A stretch of DNA of 64,000 nt, taken from Anisus vortex. Its lineage: Eukaryota; Mollusca; Gastropoda; Planorbidae. Positions 1-11,528 of this stretch are shown in pieces. Each line of letters starts with the position of its first letter. The first letter of the stretch is position 1. The notes below the pieces were generated by a model. It was given only the letters and a program-made list of their open reading frames with translations, made no database searches and was not told the origin of the DNA. Position numbers and translations under genes: made by a program. The stretch lies in NCBI GenBank assembly GCA_949126835.1, contig OX421497.1, positions 25,957,612-26,021,611 of the forward strand. Reading direction: 5' to 3'.

Positions 1-134
1 TTCAGCAGTATCTCGTGGATACGTACGTTCGAGTGGAACGTAAGCGTATTCAGTAGATCAAGAACAATCAAAAGAAGATACATGCTGACAAATACATAGG
101 AGTCACCCGTTTTCTTCAAGATCTGGAAGAAAAG

Positions 135-478
135 AATAATAATAATAATAATAATAACGGTGCTTATATAGCGCATATCCCGTTGGTGACAGTTCTATGC
201 GCAGACGACAGTAATACAGAATACAGACAGACAACGAAATATGTAGTAATACGCTAATTCTGCTGACAAATAGGTGAGTCTTCAGCCGGCTCCTGAAGGT
301 GTCATAGCTAGGGCTCTGGCGAAGCTGTAATGGGAGGTGACTCCAAGCAGACGGTCCTGCGTAGGAAAATGAACGTTCACCAGCGGACACTAGCCTCACA
401 CGTGGGATCCGCAGAGTGAGCGCGTCAGAAGCCGAACGAAGTGAGCGGGACTGGGTGTAGAGCTCCATACAAGAGCGA
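135..478 (-). mobile_element. 3' end of a non-LTR retrotransposon (LINE), 5'-truncated
   Basis: On the minus strand a degraded frame reads ELYTQSRSLRSASDALT, then SFSYAGPSAWSHLPLQLR and FRSRLKTHLF. This is the typical C-terminal tail of CR1/L2-like LINE reverse transcriptases. The element ends in an (AAT)n tail at 135-157, the usual 3' tail of such elements. A second copy of the same family lies at 54890-55418 on the plus strand. It is a dead 5'-truncated insertion, not a host gene. Confidence 0.8.
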
Positions 479-958
479 AGATAATGCTGATATTGGTGAA
501 AGTATTATTCTACCCTCATCGTTTCCAGGCTTGAATAGAGACTACGGTGAACACTTTAAAGATGCTGTGGCTATTGTTCGCTGTTATGCTCTGCAATTTT
601 GATTAGTCATAAAGAATCTCATTGAAGATGGAATTGTTCTACTAATAACAGCTTATCAATGGGCATTAATTAAATTATATTACCAAGTAGGCTAATTGTT
701 CTTTTGAAAGCCCTTAAAGCAGATTACAATAGATATTGTAATGAAAAAAAAAAGAGATGACTACAAAATACATTTGTAGGCCCATACCTGATTAAATATA
801 CTCCCTGTAAATAGTAGCCTAAATTATATGCATGTATCTTATTGTTTACAATTTCTCTATTGTTTTAAAGATCTTTGATGTTAAAGATATGTATCAAATA
901 TTCTAACAATATTATTAATTTCACTCTATAAAGACCGATCTCAGATCGGTCACCCCGA

Positions 959-961
959 TAT

Positions 962-1056
<95 letters not shown>

Positions 1057-1078
1057 GTATATACATACATATATATAT
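959..1078. repeat. (TA)n microsatellite
   Basis: About 120 bp of nearly pure TA/CATA dinucleotide. It directly follows a hairpin made by GACCGATCT at 933-941 and AGATCGGTC at 943-951. Confidence 0.95.
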
Positions 1079-1394
1079 CTAATCCATACATGGTTGTGAT
1101 GCTAATACATTCGTTATCATCATTGGCAGTAATAAAATTCGGCCTATGTGACGACCGATTCGTTACAATACACGTCACGATATCCCCAACAACAAAAGTT
1201 CTTATCTAGTATAAGAACTGTTAATAAGCGTTATTACGAGAACAATCGCGAGATTATATATATGCACCCAAAATGTTACAAGCCTAAAACTAAAATTAAG
1301 AGGTAAATTGAGATGTTTAAAACTGATCATGACAAAATATGTACACATTAAACAAGGAGGGCTACTTAGCAGAACGGATCCTATGACCTTAGCA

Positions 1395-1620
1395 CACATG
1401 TACACACACGTATAAGCACACATGTACACACACATTTATCACACGTACAAACACACGCTCACACACATGTATACAGACTTGTACAAACACACAAGTACTC
1501 ACTCACGTTCTCACTAACGCACACACACGAACACTTATACACGCAAACAGATACAAGTACACACATATAAATGTACACAAACACTTACATAAACACACGC
1601 GTAAATACATGCGCACATTA
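1395..1620. repeat. CA-rich degenerate microsatellite
   Basis: A run of ACACAC and ACATGTAC motifs, interrupted and diverged, with no fixed period. Confidence 0.8.
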
Positions 1621-2228
1621 TAACAAACACTAAAAAACTACTTCCTTACTAAAACGCTTAGTATATTAATCATTCATTTAAGGAATTTCACTACAAATAT
1701 TTGAGTTTTCAATAGACTAGAATAAAATGTACATTTAGGAAAAATGATGATAATATATTATTACTCATACAAACTCCAAATATAACCACAGAGGTTATTC
1801 CCAAAGTGTATTATACGTAAAGAAGAGCAATGATTGCACCGTATAATATCGATTAGAAAGATATGAAAAAAAAGCATTTAATATTAATAAAAAGAAAATA
1901 TTAATGTTAGGTGTTTTGATTACTAATTATTGGTAAAGAAAATAAAAAATAAATTAGCTCTCCTTAGTTTTTGACACAGCAATAAAAAATCGTAAACAAG
2001 ATATATTGTCTAGCTCGCAGAAACCTGAGATTTTTCCAATTAACAATGATATACAGCATGGAGTATAGTGTAATATAGCGTGGAGTACAGAGTAGTGTAA
2101 AACGATATGATCAAGAAGTATATGATTGTTTTATTCAAACATATTTGACAAAGTAATTAGAAGACAATTACATGGAATGGTTGTATATCTAACACTGGTG
2201 TACATACGTGCTTAGGTTTATCATTTCA

Positions 2229-2292
2229 TCTCTCTCTCTCCTCCCCCCTCTCTCTCTCTCTTTCGCTCTCACTCTCTCTCTCTCTCTCTCCT
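2229..2292. repeat. (TC)n microsatellite
   Basis: A polypyrimidine tract of CTCTCT with a CTCCCCCCTC interruption. The Leu/Ser-rich frame across it is an artefact. Confidence 0.9.
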
Positions 2293-3038
2293 CCTGGCTA
2301 GAGATTAAGTCTCATTTTTGTTACAGTAAAACTCCTAACATTACAGATGCTTTACAACCTGCTAAGACTGGACGTTTTCGAATATATTAAGTACAAGTGA
2401 AACTGGAGACGGCAAAAACTGTAAAGCCCATTGGGTCCAGGTCATTTTTGTTTAGTTGGAGTCTTTCTGGCAGTCGCTTTAAATAGGCGTGGAACTGTGG
2501 CGTACTTACGGCTACTAATAACAATAAATACTAAAAAAAGCAAACAGATATTCCAGTCCGAACAACACAACTTTCGCTGGGATGCGTTGAACAATGGAAG
2601 ATGCAGGCTGAGATGCAAAGATAAAACGCCGCAATGGATTTTCAGAAACTGAAATTTGTTCTGTCAGAGGATTGTCTACAAAACTTTCACCTCAGCTAGT
2701 AACTTATCATAATCGCAGAAGCTATTTGTCAGGCAAAATCTAGGTGTTGTTTTATTTTCCTGAGTAGTTTATTCACCAGGGAACTCATCTTACTGGAGCC
2801 CGTACATGCAGCACCCAGAACAGACTGAACATGTTCTTTTCTTTGCGAGTCTTATTGCATGCGTAAGCCTATTTCTTTTTGTCTATTTTAAGGTTATATC
2901 TTCTCTCGCGCTTCTCAGCATGACATCGGGAGAATTTCCTGTATTAAACATAAGCGGTAAACTAAGCAGAGTGTACAGTAATCGTGAAACGGCATTTTTC
3001 ATAAGCGCAAAATTTCAGGGTATTACTGTACACAAAAT
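2293..3038. other. upstream region of the four-exon lectin, no gene seen
   Basis: Short frames only, none with recognisable domains. It precedes the SINE and first exon of the lectin that starts at 3471. Confidence 0.5.
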
Positions 3039-3309
3039 TGAGCAGGTGGCCGAGTGGCAGCGCGTTCGGCTGGAGTGCCAAAGGTTTAGGGTTCGAATCC
3101 TGGTGCAGGCTAGGATTTTTTCCTCATGTCTGGAAGGTGTCCTGGAGTCTACAAAGCTCAGATAGGTACCTGACCTTTGTCGGGGTAAAGTAAAGGCGTC
3201 TGCGCTGGCCATACAATCACCTAATATGCCGTGGCCCCAGAAACTGGTGAAAAATGCTTTACTGATCCCTATGGATCAATTCGGTCAGTCGGGACACTTA
3301 ACTTTTTTT
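3039..3309 (+). mobile_element. tRNA-derived SINE (family 1)
   Basis: The head is tRNA-like, with an A-box-like GTGGCCGAGTGG and a B box GGTTCGAATCC about 35 bp apart. A body block shared with two other copies follows (GTAAAGTAAAGGCG, then GGCCCCAGAAACTGGTG and CCCTATGGATCAATT). The end is a T-rich tail after CACTTAAC. The other copies are at about 42297-42530 and 58715-58880. The conserved tail resembles the shared 3' domain of widespread animal SINE superfamilies (MESC/Meta-type), from memory only. It ends about 160 bp before the lectin start codon. Confidence 0.75.
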
Positions 3310-3470
3310 GCGGTACAAAAAAATCAATTATATCCAACTCAGTTTTTATTGGTCAATGTTTTCTACGTGTCTCAGCGTAAACATGTCAATACAATAGACA
3401 TACAGCTGTACCATCTTCTTAAATTAAACAGTGAACACGAATTCAAAAGTGATATTTTTTACTCAACAAA

Positions 3471-3513
3471 ATGATATCAGTTGTTATGTCACTCTTGCTT
3501 TTTTCTGTGATTA
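3471..3513 (+). CDS. C-type lectin (four-exon gene), exon 1: signal peptide
   Basis: The first coding exon is an ATG followed by 13 codons giving a hydrophobic leader (MISVVMSLLLFSVI), a classic secretory signal peptide. It ends one base into a codon at a donor reading GTAAGTAT (3514), a near-perfect 5' splice site. Exon 2 starts at 3987 after TTTTTAG and continues in phase. The four exons total 507 nt, that is 168 residues plus stop. The start is chosen because this ATG opens the leader immediately before the donor. A SINE ends about 160 bp upstream; I see no clear TATA box. Confidence 0.75.
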
Positions 3514-3986
3514 GTAAGTATTTTTTTCTCGTTAATTGTTTTTCTCAATTATTATTTTACTATTAAAATGACGGAAAAACGAATGACTACAATTTGTTAT
3601 GTTCTACGATTTTTATTATATCTTAGTGTATGCTTTGAATGATGCAATGAATCCGTACTAGATCTATATATAATTGGATTTATTGGAATTTGCGATGATC
3701 ATGTCAGTAGACATGTCAGTAACTTTGATTTGGTCACATGTATAGTGCTAATGATAGAGTATAATAATGCAAACATTTTTCCACTTTAAGACTATAATTA
3801 TTATTGTCCCGATACAATCATCCCTCGTTTACTTTGAATAATTAGTTCTTGTCTTTACCGCGTAATAGAATTTCCGCCAAATTGCCTTTTTTTTTCATTA
3901 ATTGATAGTTTTTGGTGCATCTAAAATTTTTTTTTTATAATATAAGGTAAATGTCTTAAATTGTGTATTTGAATATATCTTTTTAG

Positions 3987-4148
3987 TACAGGAAATAGAC
4001 AGAACAAATGCACGGCGGATTACAGTTAGAGACTTCAAGTGTCGTCAGAATCCACTCTTTGTACTGAATGTCCAACATGACGAAGAAATGTGTGTTTTTT
4101 GGTCCAAGGATAGACTCAACTTTACAGATTCCATACAAGCATGCAAGG
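3987..4148 (+). CDS. C-type lectin (four-exon gene), exon 2: N-terminal part of CTLD
   Basis: The exon is open in the frame set by exon 1 and has three cysteines in CTLD style. FKC opens the domain, MCVFW is the strand-1 region, and FTDSIQACK matches the conserved helix ending W/A-x-x-x-C of C-type lectins. The acceptor is a pyrimidine-rich TTTTTAG at 3981-3986. The donor at 4149 reads GTTCGT, weak but with G at +5. The exon ends AAG G (phase 1), exactly what exon 3 at 29227 requires (GA ATG GGA). This gives ACKGMGAGLAMF, the expected CTLD continuation. The intron between them is about 25 kb and filled with transposons. The gene was recognised from phase and motif continuity; no transcript evidence is available here. 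Confidence 0.75.
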
Positions 4149-4325
4149 GTTCGTATGTTAGCTGTTAATAATAACTATAATAAAAATAAGATAATAATAA
4201 AAGAGTTTGCAGACATTTGGGTGTTTACGGCAACGTTATTTGCCATCTGGGAATGAAATACTTTTTTTTACTTCAAATAATTTCGTACAAAACATGCGTT
4301 TTTTCTTGTATTGTGTAATTTTAGC

Positions 4326-4981
4326 TAGAGGCCGACCGAAAGCAATGTTTTGGTTTCGTCTGAAAATGAAATAATACCGAAGCCGAAACTGAAAGTTTAA
4401 TTGCAACTTCGACCGAAACCGAAAGATAAACCGAAATTGACAAACAAAAGCTTAAAAAAAGATTGCACAGTATTCCCACACACAGTAATCCCAAACACAG
4501 TAATTCCATACAGTAATCCCACACAGAGTAATCCCACATACAGTAATCCCACATACAGTAAACCCACACACAGTAAACCCACACACAGTAATCCCACATA
4601 CAGTAATCTCACACACAGTAATCCCACACACAGTAATCCCACACACAGTAATCCCACACGTCATTTTTCGACATTCTTTGTGGGTGATTAAATCATCCGT
4701 TTATTATTAACTTTAATTTTCTACATCTCACAGATTTATTCGCAACAGTTGAACTAAATGAAATTATCAATAAGCAGAGTAATAGATGCAGCACTAGCTT
4801 TGCAGTCTGAATTTTGAAAGTTAAAGTAGATTTTGGTTGATGACAGAAAATCAATATCGGTTTCAGCCGAAATCGAACAAAAGCTAACTCTTTGGTTTCT
4901 GACGAAACTACGTCAAAAAAGGCCATTTGCATACTTTCGGTGCCGAAACTGATACCGAAACCGAATTTCGGTCGGCCTCTA
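4326..4981. mobile_element. hAT-like non-autonomous element (MITE) with 8-bp target-site duplication
   Basis: Perfect 16-bp terminal inverted repeats: TAGAGGCCGACCGAAA at 4326-4341 and its reverse complement at 4966-4981. They are flanked by ATTTTAGC (4318-4325) and ATCTTAGC (4982-4989), an 8-bp duplication with one mismatch, which is the hAT hallmark. The subterminal parts are rich in CCGAAACCGAAA motifs. No transposase is inside; a 15-bp minisatellite fills the middle. Confidence 0.8.
4466..4659. repeat. 15-bp minisatellite (CACACAGTAATCCCA)n
   Basis: About 13 head-to-tail units with small variants (AAACCC, CATACAG). Reading frames on both strands across it give periodic peptides and are artefacts. 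Confidence 0.95.
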
Positions 4982-4989
4982 ATCTTAGC

Positions 4990-6368
4990 AATTAGTTGAT
5001 TCTAAGCAGAAAATCACTTTGCCCTACGTTAACTTAAGTTTACTTGCATTTACTTGCATTTGGATTAGTGTTTATAAGAAATAGTTTATAGCTGTCTTAA
5101 GGGGATCAACTAATTAGTCTGATATTCAGTAGTCCTCTAAAATAATGTACCCTTTTTGGGCAGACTCAGGTGAATTAGCAAAATTCCTTTAACGTCAATT
5201 TTTAATTGTATTTTTGCAATATATTACTATTATGACTTAGTAGTTCATGCTTAAATGGTTTTGACTTGTAAAATTATTTAGATTTTTTTTTTAAAAAAAA
5301 AGGTCACTCAAGGTACGACCTATGTAATTTTAGTAATATACACCGCCGTAAATATTTTTTATAACCATCTGTCAGATTAAGATCAAACTTTGCAGACATA
5401 TTCGGATTATCTAAATATACTGGATGACGGAAGGATTTGGCTGTATCTCGCATTGAAAATAAATTATTCATATTTTTTATAAATCTTAGGTTTTGGACAG
5501 GTTAAAAAAATAATAATGTTCAATTTTTTTCTTTTAAAATCATAAACCTTGAAGCATTATTCAAATAAATCTGTCATCCAATAGATATAAATGTAAGAAG
5601 TAAACACAGAAAATTTGAACCCTGTTGGACACTTTGTTATTAAGATATATACATCGAACAAACCTAAGACGTTAAAAAACAACAAAATGAGAAAAATGAA
5701 AAAAAAACTAATTCAAAGCACTTTTTTAAAATTCCTTTTTATTTACTTTAAATTATTGTTATTTTTTACTGCAAGTAGGCATTTACAAAAACAAAAATAT
5801 AAAAATACTTACAAAATGTTGAAAAATATTTATATCAACTCACACAAATTTTTTTTTTGTATTTTAATTTGAGTCATAATTTTTAAAAAACATACCTCAT
5901 ATTGTGATATAGATCTATGTTAAGTATCATAGATAAAGACACAAATATCAACTGTTACAATCTGAAAACAGCTATATAAAACAAAAAATGCAAAGTAATT
6001 ATACGTTAGAGCTTATGAATAATTATCATGGAATACCTTTCCGGTACTGATGAAGTACTGACTAATCAAACTAAATTGTAGACCTATACTAGAACATGCA
6101 TCTTTTGTATGGGATACATCAATCTAACATTAAGTATTGGAAAAATAAAAAAAATATCAAATATTCACAAATGGCTAATGTAAAAGTAACACTAATAGTT
6201 CTGTAGCGTGGCGGGCACTCTACGTGGTTATTTGGCTCGTGTAGAGGTTGATTATTGTGATGTCACAGTGAAGTTTGGGCCTTAGAATTATTTATATTTT
6301 AGTCCGTTATCCCGCTTGGCTGGCGGGTGCTGTAAGCCTATTGAATAGAGTAATTTTTTTCTACTATA
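4990..6368. other. AT-rich intron sequence, no gene seen
   Basis: Long A and T runs and short lysine/phenylalanine-rich frames only. No domain or splice pattern that I recognise. Confidence 0.6.
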
Positions 6369-6912
6369 TGACACGAGTGCTAATATATGAGCAGACACAA
6401 GAACAATGATTGATTCAATGCTGGGATGAGTTTCAAATACTGTTTATTCAGGCATAAACGATAGATAGCAGAAGTTAATTCACAACACAAATTTACAGTG
6501 TAAACAGTATATATTTGGATCGACCGAAGACAGGACTGTTTCGTTCCGTGTCTAAGGCCCCAATACCCGTTTCTTATTTCTATCTTAAACCAAGAAGTGG
6601 GGGTAGGGGCAATGGGGAGGGGTGAGAAGAGGGCGGTCGGGGGAGGGATACAAAAGCTCTTTGATACCATACATCCCGACGAGGGCTGTTGCGTATGTAT
6701 CAGTTTACGGGGGAAGAGTTTCCCTGGCCACCTGGGCCGACTGTAATAGATTTCGCGTGTAGACGCAAGTTGCTTATCTTGACCAGTGGTCAGTAGCCGA
6801 GAGGGGGATCAAAGGGAAGGCTTGGCGAGGGGGAGGGTTTAGACTGTACATACAAGGGGGTTGGCGAGGGTGGGGGTGTGTTTAGACTGTACATACAAGG
6901 GGAGTGTGAACA
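6369..6912 (-). mobile_element. candidate solo LTR, minus strand
   Basis: Read on the minus strand, a GC-richer block carries a TGAATAAACAG polyadenylation-like signal and ends GTGTCA, as LTRs often do. The plus strand starts TGACACGAGTG. It contrasts sharply with its AT-rich surroundings and has G-rich runs (GGGGAGGGG-like) at 6590-6650. The outer boundary is uncertain and no target duplication was found. An imperfect 40-bp direct duplication lies at 6822-6902. Confidence 0.35.
6822..6902. repeat. two-unit direct repeat of about 40 bp
   Basis: Both units begin TTGGCGAGGG and end GTTTAGACTGTACATACAAG, at 6822-6860 and 6861-6902. Confidence 0.85.
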
Positions 6913-7530
6913 TGTTAAATATATACAAGGGCAGATAACTAAGCTTGTATAATAATAATATGAGGAATATATATATTGATGCATGCAAAACAGTTATAGA
7001 AGAGAGTAAGTACATTCATATATACAAAATAAAGATACAAGATACAAATACAGTCACACATTCTTCATTCATTGGTGAGCACCGCAATGAGCCAGGATTA
7101 ATTGTAGTTTATAGGTTGGAGCCATAGTGAATAAGTGCCATGGCACCAGGCTGAGCGCTGGCGCTTCTAGTGAGTTTACCATAAGTTCCATCCCTCAACC
7201 AATAAATTCTACAGCAAATGTTTTAGAGCAAAGTAGTAATGTATTACTACATAAAGTTCATAAAGCAATACATTCTAACTTAGTAATACAACACAAAAAT
7301 CTAATACAAACCACAGATAATCAAAGGCCGCAACAATCAGAAAGATGGCCCTGATACATAAGATAAAAAGATATAGATACTGCAATGAAAAACAGAATGT
7401 TATAAACTATCAAAGAATTCACAAAAAACAAAAGGCTAAAAATACTGGCATGAATATACCTAATCATCAGCAGCTCCTGCTAAATAAAAATGACCCTCTC
7501 TAATTGTATGATTCGCCTCTTTATTAAAAT

Positions 7531-8050
7531 TAACGTAGATATTGCCTTTCCCAAAATAATAATTATATTAATTAGTTATTTTTTTAATAATTATATTAAG
7601 ATAATTGCATTTTATTACATTAATTATTTGATATCCCGTATTAAAGTTATATATATATATGTCAGTGCACTAAATAATATTGTAAGAAAATCTTCTATAA
7701 AAAGATTAAGTTTTTGTTAGGGGGTGAAGGTCGACTTCTGCTCATGTAGGGACCAAGAAAAAGAAATGATTTAATATCTCCATTGTAAAGTTATTTAATT
7801 AAAGTATATCATATGTGCCTATAATTCCTATATTTTTATTCATGGAAGAATATATCTATATCTGTGTCTTATGTTCTGACTAAAATTTGAAGTGAGTAGA
7901 AACTATAATTGTCACTTGATCATTTCTCAAGTCTACGTTTTATAAGCTGAATAGAATGCAGTCAGTTGTCTGAGTTGGATCTGAATAAAATGTTAAGTTG
8001 CTTATACGAATTACCACGCTACCAATAATACAAATAATTATATGCCCTAA
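7531..8050. mobile_element. non-autonomous hAT-like repeat, family B (truncated at both ends)
   Basis: This block is the reverse-complement relative of two separated segments, 13800-14110 and 24880-25100. In those copies the outer ends are hAT-type inverted repeats (CAGGGAATGGCAATC and GTTGCCGATCCCTG). Here the two halves are contiguous, so this copy serves as an unbroken reference showing that the 13.6-25.1 kb copy was split. The right edge meets the Mutator-like pseudogene. Confidence 0.65.
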
Positions 8051-10098
8051 CATCAACAAACTTTCTTTTAGCGCTCCCTCTTTTGCATTCAACAAGTTCA
8101 CTCCTTTCTGCTTTTTTCACTCTTAGCTCATCTCATCTAACACCCCGACTGACTGTACTACTAATAACATCACACCCAATAGCTTCAGAAAAGTCAAAAA
8201 TACCCTTTGAACCTCTATTAAATTCAACTACAGACAGTTCTGTAGCAACAGTTAACCCTCTTAGAACTTACAAAAATATGTTTAGGACAACCTGCCCACA
8301 CAACAGCGTGAAAGCTTTCATTTGGGTTTTGGGTCAACCCCTTCATGCACCTGTCTAACAATTTTTTGTCAGGCAGCCTCTCATAGATGGGCTTTACATA
8401 ATTAGCCACAGTGGCATTCAAATAAGTCTTACTCTTCCCTTCATGGCTAGGCAACACATCTTCCTTGGAAAAAGCTTTGTTATAGTAGCACCAGGTGTCA
8501 CTTCCTTCAGGGCAGAGGTGATGGGCTGGCTCTGAGTCAGATGACGTTGAGTGGTAAATGCTAGTCCATATCTTGTTGCTCAGCTCTTCGACAGTTTCAT
8601 TTTTGCTAATGACTGCATTTTTGTAGTACTTTTGCAGTAATGTCATCTTTGTCTGATGAAGAAAAAAATGTATGTTCGAACACACAAAATAATATGATAA
8701 GAAAAATAATGGTCTCGTTTTCAAACACATAAATGGTTAAAATAAATTTGTGGCATGTTTACGATAAGAAAACAATACACAAAGCAAAAAAAGAATACCT
8801 GTGTCAAGCTGTGTCAAGCTACCACATTTACTGTCCTATAAGGCCACGCCTCGATTCTTCTCAGTTGATACAACGTTCCTCAAAGCGGTACCCAGCCTTT
8901 CAATATATCTGTGTCATACGGTGAGAGGGTATTCATTCATCTCTGCCAGTGTCTTGCTGTCTCCATTACTGTTCAATGTTATGTAGCGCAGGTTTTCTGC
9001 CATTGACCTTGCCCACAAAACCTTAGCAGCAGCATATTCCACCTGCAGACCCAGTGTAATTTTTGCAGCAGTCCGGTTGATGCTTTGCAAACCACGTTTC
9101 GTAGTTCTTTTCTTCAACATCTTTGACAGAAGTAGCACAGGTCTAAATATGAAACAAAATTATTTTTTAAAATGTGTACAAATATATGAAAAGTATATAC
9201 AATAAAAACATTTTTGTTGAATAGTAATTATGTAAAATGTATTTTTAATGCATAAAAAAAGCACGAAGCTTTACATACCTGACAATAGCTGGACAAGACA
9301 TGAAAGTCAATGACTAAGCCTGTCTCAAGATCGATGACAGCTCCTATCCCATGTTTATTTGTGCTTATGCAACATCCATCGAAGCTAACAGTTAAATCCA
9401 AAATGTCAGTTTCACTGGCACCGTGTATGACCCTGACTTTTTCTATTGCCTTGTCCAGCTGACCTACACTAAAGTCCTTAGCACAAGAATGAATGTCAGA
9501 AACATGGTCATTAAAAGTGTTATGTCTAATGCCTTTGATGCCCATGATGCTGCAAAATGTTTCAGCTCCACCGTGGCATAGTCAGGCATTTAGCATGCCG
9601 CCAACAAAACGATGATTACCATCATATGCATAGGAGCCCAGTTTATCCGAAAACATCACACTTGCACTATAACTACATTCAGAGCATGAAATGGTAAAAT
9701 ATAGAGCCAATTCTTTTGCCCTTTTGTCATCTGCTTCGAGATGAAGGGAAGACTCATTGCACTCAGGGCAAAGAAGATTATCAAATAAATGCTGAAATTA
9801 TATGTTCATGTCAACTATTGTCAACAAAACACCTAGGCAGTTTAGATGTTGACTGCGCCTGAGTAGTTTGCTCTGCTTTGCAATAAGAAAGCTTTCTTTT
9901 TGATGCAGAATCTCTGCGATGAATCTCCTCAGAGCCGGGATGTGCAGCTGGTGAGAGTGATGCGATTTCCTCGCTTTCTGGCAAGGACTCTTTTTCATGA
10001 CTTGCGGCTAACTTCTTAATAGCTCAGCAATGTTGAAGTTGGAGCTTTCTGCTCGATTTACGCAGATTCTTACCTTGAGTATATTCCTTTTTGGGCAT
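8040..10098 (-). pseudogene. Mutator-like transposase-domain gene, intron-containing and broken
   Basis: Minus-strand segments are collinear with the Mutator-like transposase domain family of animals (PF20700-type, recognised from memory). They run from an ATG at 10098 (MPKKEYTQGKN) through a Cys-rich LCPEC...SCSEC part and GGMLNA/GAETFCSIMG to LTVSFDGC...GIGAVIDLETGLVIDF. They continue with AAKVLWARS...GDSKT, RLGTALRNVV, the block IYHSTSSDSEPAHHLCPEG, then YERLPDKKLLDRC and KGLTQNPNESFHAVVW. Splice-like junctions survive: donor CAG/GTATGT near 9280 with acceptor ATATTTAG near 9142, and an acceptor CATCAG near 8701. Lesions include an in-frame TGA at about 9574, a 1-nt frameshift near 9080, a stop in the N-terminal part near 10033 and a frameshift near 8262. 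It encodes a DNA transposase relative, not a host enzyme. No terminal inverted repeats were identified. Confidence 0.75.
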
Positions 10099-10432
10099 TT
10101 TACTCAGGACACAAGCTATTTTGCAAAATAAGAAAACAAAAAAATATATATTATAAAAAAACATTTAAAAATAAATCATATTTCAAGTCACTGTTTATTG
10201 ACAAATACTAAAATACTTCATAAATAAATAACCTATAGCATAACATTCATTGACTATAAATTATAGTTTAGTATTTACAGTAGTATTACAGTCTTTAAAG
10301 CTATATTTGACTACACTACTAAAAATAAAAAACAAGACAACTTTACCAAGTGTCTAAGCTTAGGCTTAGGTTAGCCCTCTAAAAGTCATCACAGTAGTTC
10401 AATTTTCATTTAATTCAAAATGTTTAGGTTAT
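10099..10432. other. AT-rich spacer upstream of the Mutator-like pseudogene
   Basis: No frame or repeat recognised; it may contain the 5' part of the transposon. Confidence 0.5.
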
Positions 10433-11528
10433 TGTCACGACCTAACTTGCGCCAGGTCGGACACAGCAACAATAACACCAACAACTAGGTGGAGGTTAAA
10501 ATATCAGGTTATTTATTAAAATATAAACCATAAATAAAAAAAGAAGTATATCTGATATTAATACATACAAGGCATTATCAGCGTTAACATATTAGGTACA
10601 AATTATTCCCTCCCCCCCCCCCATATATTCAAGAAGAGCTCCAGTCTACATTCAAGATGAGTTCCCTCCAACACACACCAAGTCCGATTCACGATGAGTT
10701 CTATCCAACACACACCAAGTCCGATTCACGATGAGTTCTATCCAACACACACCAAGTCCGATTCACGATGAGTTCTATCCAACACACACCAAGTCCGATT
10801 CACGATGAGTTCTATCCAACACACACCAAGTCCGATTCACGATGAGTTCTATCCAACACACACCAAGTCCGATTCACGATGAGTTCTATCCAACACACAC
10901 CAAGTCCGATTCACGATGAGTTCTATCCAACACACACCAAGTCCGATTCACGATGAGTTCTATCCAACACACACCAAGTCCGATTCACGATGAGTTCTAT
11001 CCAACACACATCAAGTCCGATTCACGATGAGTTCTATCCAACACACATCAAGTCCGGGTCTAATTCAACATCTAATTTAGACATCAATCACCACCTACTC
11101 AATAATAATAATAATTAACAATTGACTCAAAAGAGAGACTGCAAATCATGAAAATACATTTACAGTCGACTATTAAATCTATAATAGAATTTAGTTCTAG
11201 AACAAGATCTAGAACTATTATACATAAACAACAATATAATATGTGAAAACTCTATTAAGTTTAAAATAATCAAATACAATTATAGAATTGAATATCATAC
11301 TAAACAACTACACCTTACCCTATATGCACTACTCTCGCTCTCAAACGTCCAGGTACTGACCTCTTCCCTTTCAAGTCACACACTAAACTGTAGATCGAAA
11401 AGGGAAGTAGCCCCATACACACACTATTTCCCGTGAACATTCCTAGGGGGGGGGGCGCGAAACAGGGTAAGTCAGGGAATGGCGAAAGGGCCAACAGTGT
11501 ACAGCTTAGGAGGGCAACAATTGTTACA
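10433..11528 (-). mobile_element. candidate solo LTR of about 1.1 kb with an internal minisatellite
   Basis: The block is bounded by TGTCACGACC on the left and CAATTGTTACA on the right, giving TG...CA ends in either orientation. Read on the minus strand there is an AATAAATAA signal near the end. It has no internal coding region and no second LTR nearby. I did not find a matching 5-bp duplication (GTTAT left, CAAGT right), so the call is tentative. Confidence 0.35.
10655..11058. repeat. 37-bp minisatellite, about 10-11 units
   Basis: Units of the form GAGTTCTATCCAACACACAC then CAAGTCCGATTCACGAT abut directly with a constant 37-bp period. Most are identical, and the last two differ by one C-to-T change (ACACACAT). 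Such homogeneity suggests recent expansion. A C-run at about 10609-10622 lies just before it. Confidence 0.95.

Larger units (their letters stand above)
479..2225. other. AT-rich sequence without a recognisable gene
   Basis: No convincing reading frame. It holds a long (TA)n tract, a perfect 9-bp-arm hairpin at 933-951 just before it, and an ACAC/ACATGT-rich low-complexity stretch at about 1395-1620. The translated frames across these tracts are compositional artefacts. Confidence 0.7.

Noticed and set aside
921..1178. Tyr/Ile-rich frame
   Set aside because: Product of the (TA)n tract.
4397..4691. Overlapping long frames on both strands
   Set aside because: They all cross the 15-bp minisatellite; periodic peptides arise because the period is a multiple of three.
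10655..11058. CRISPR-like array
   Set aside because: Units of 37 bp abut with no variable spacers, and the window is eukaryotic.
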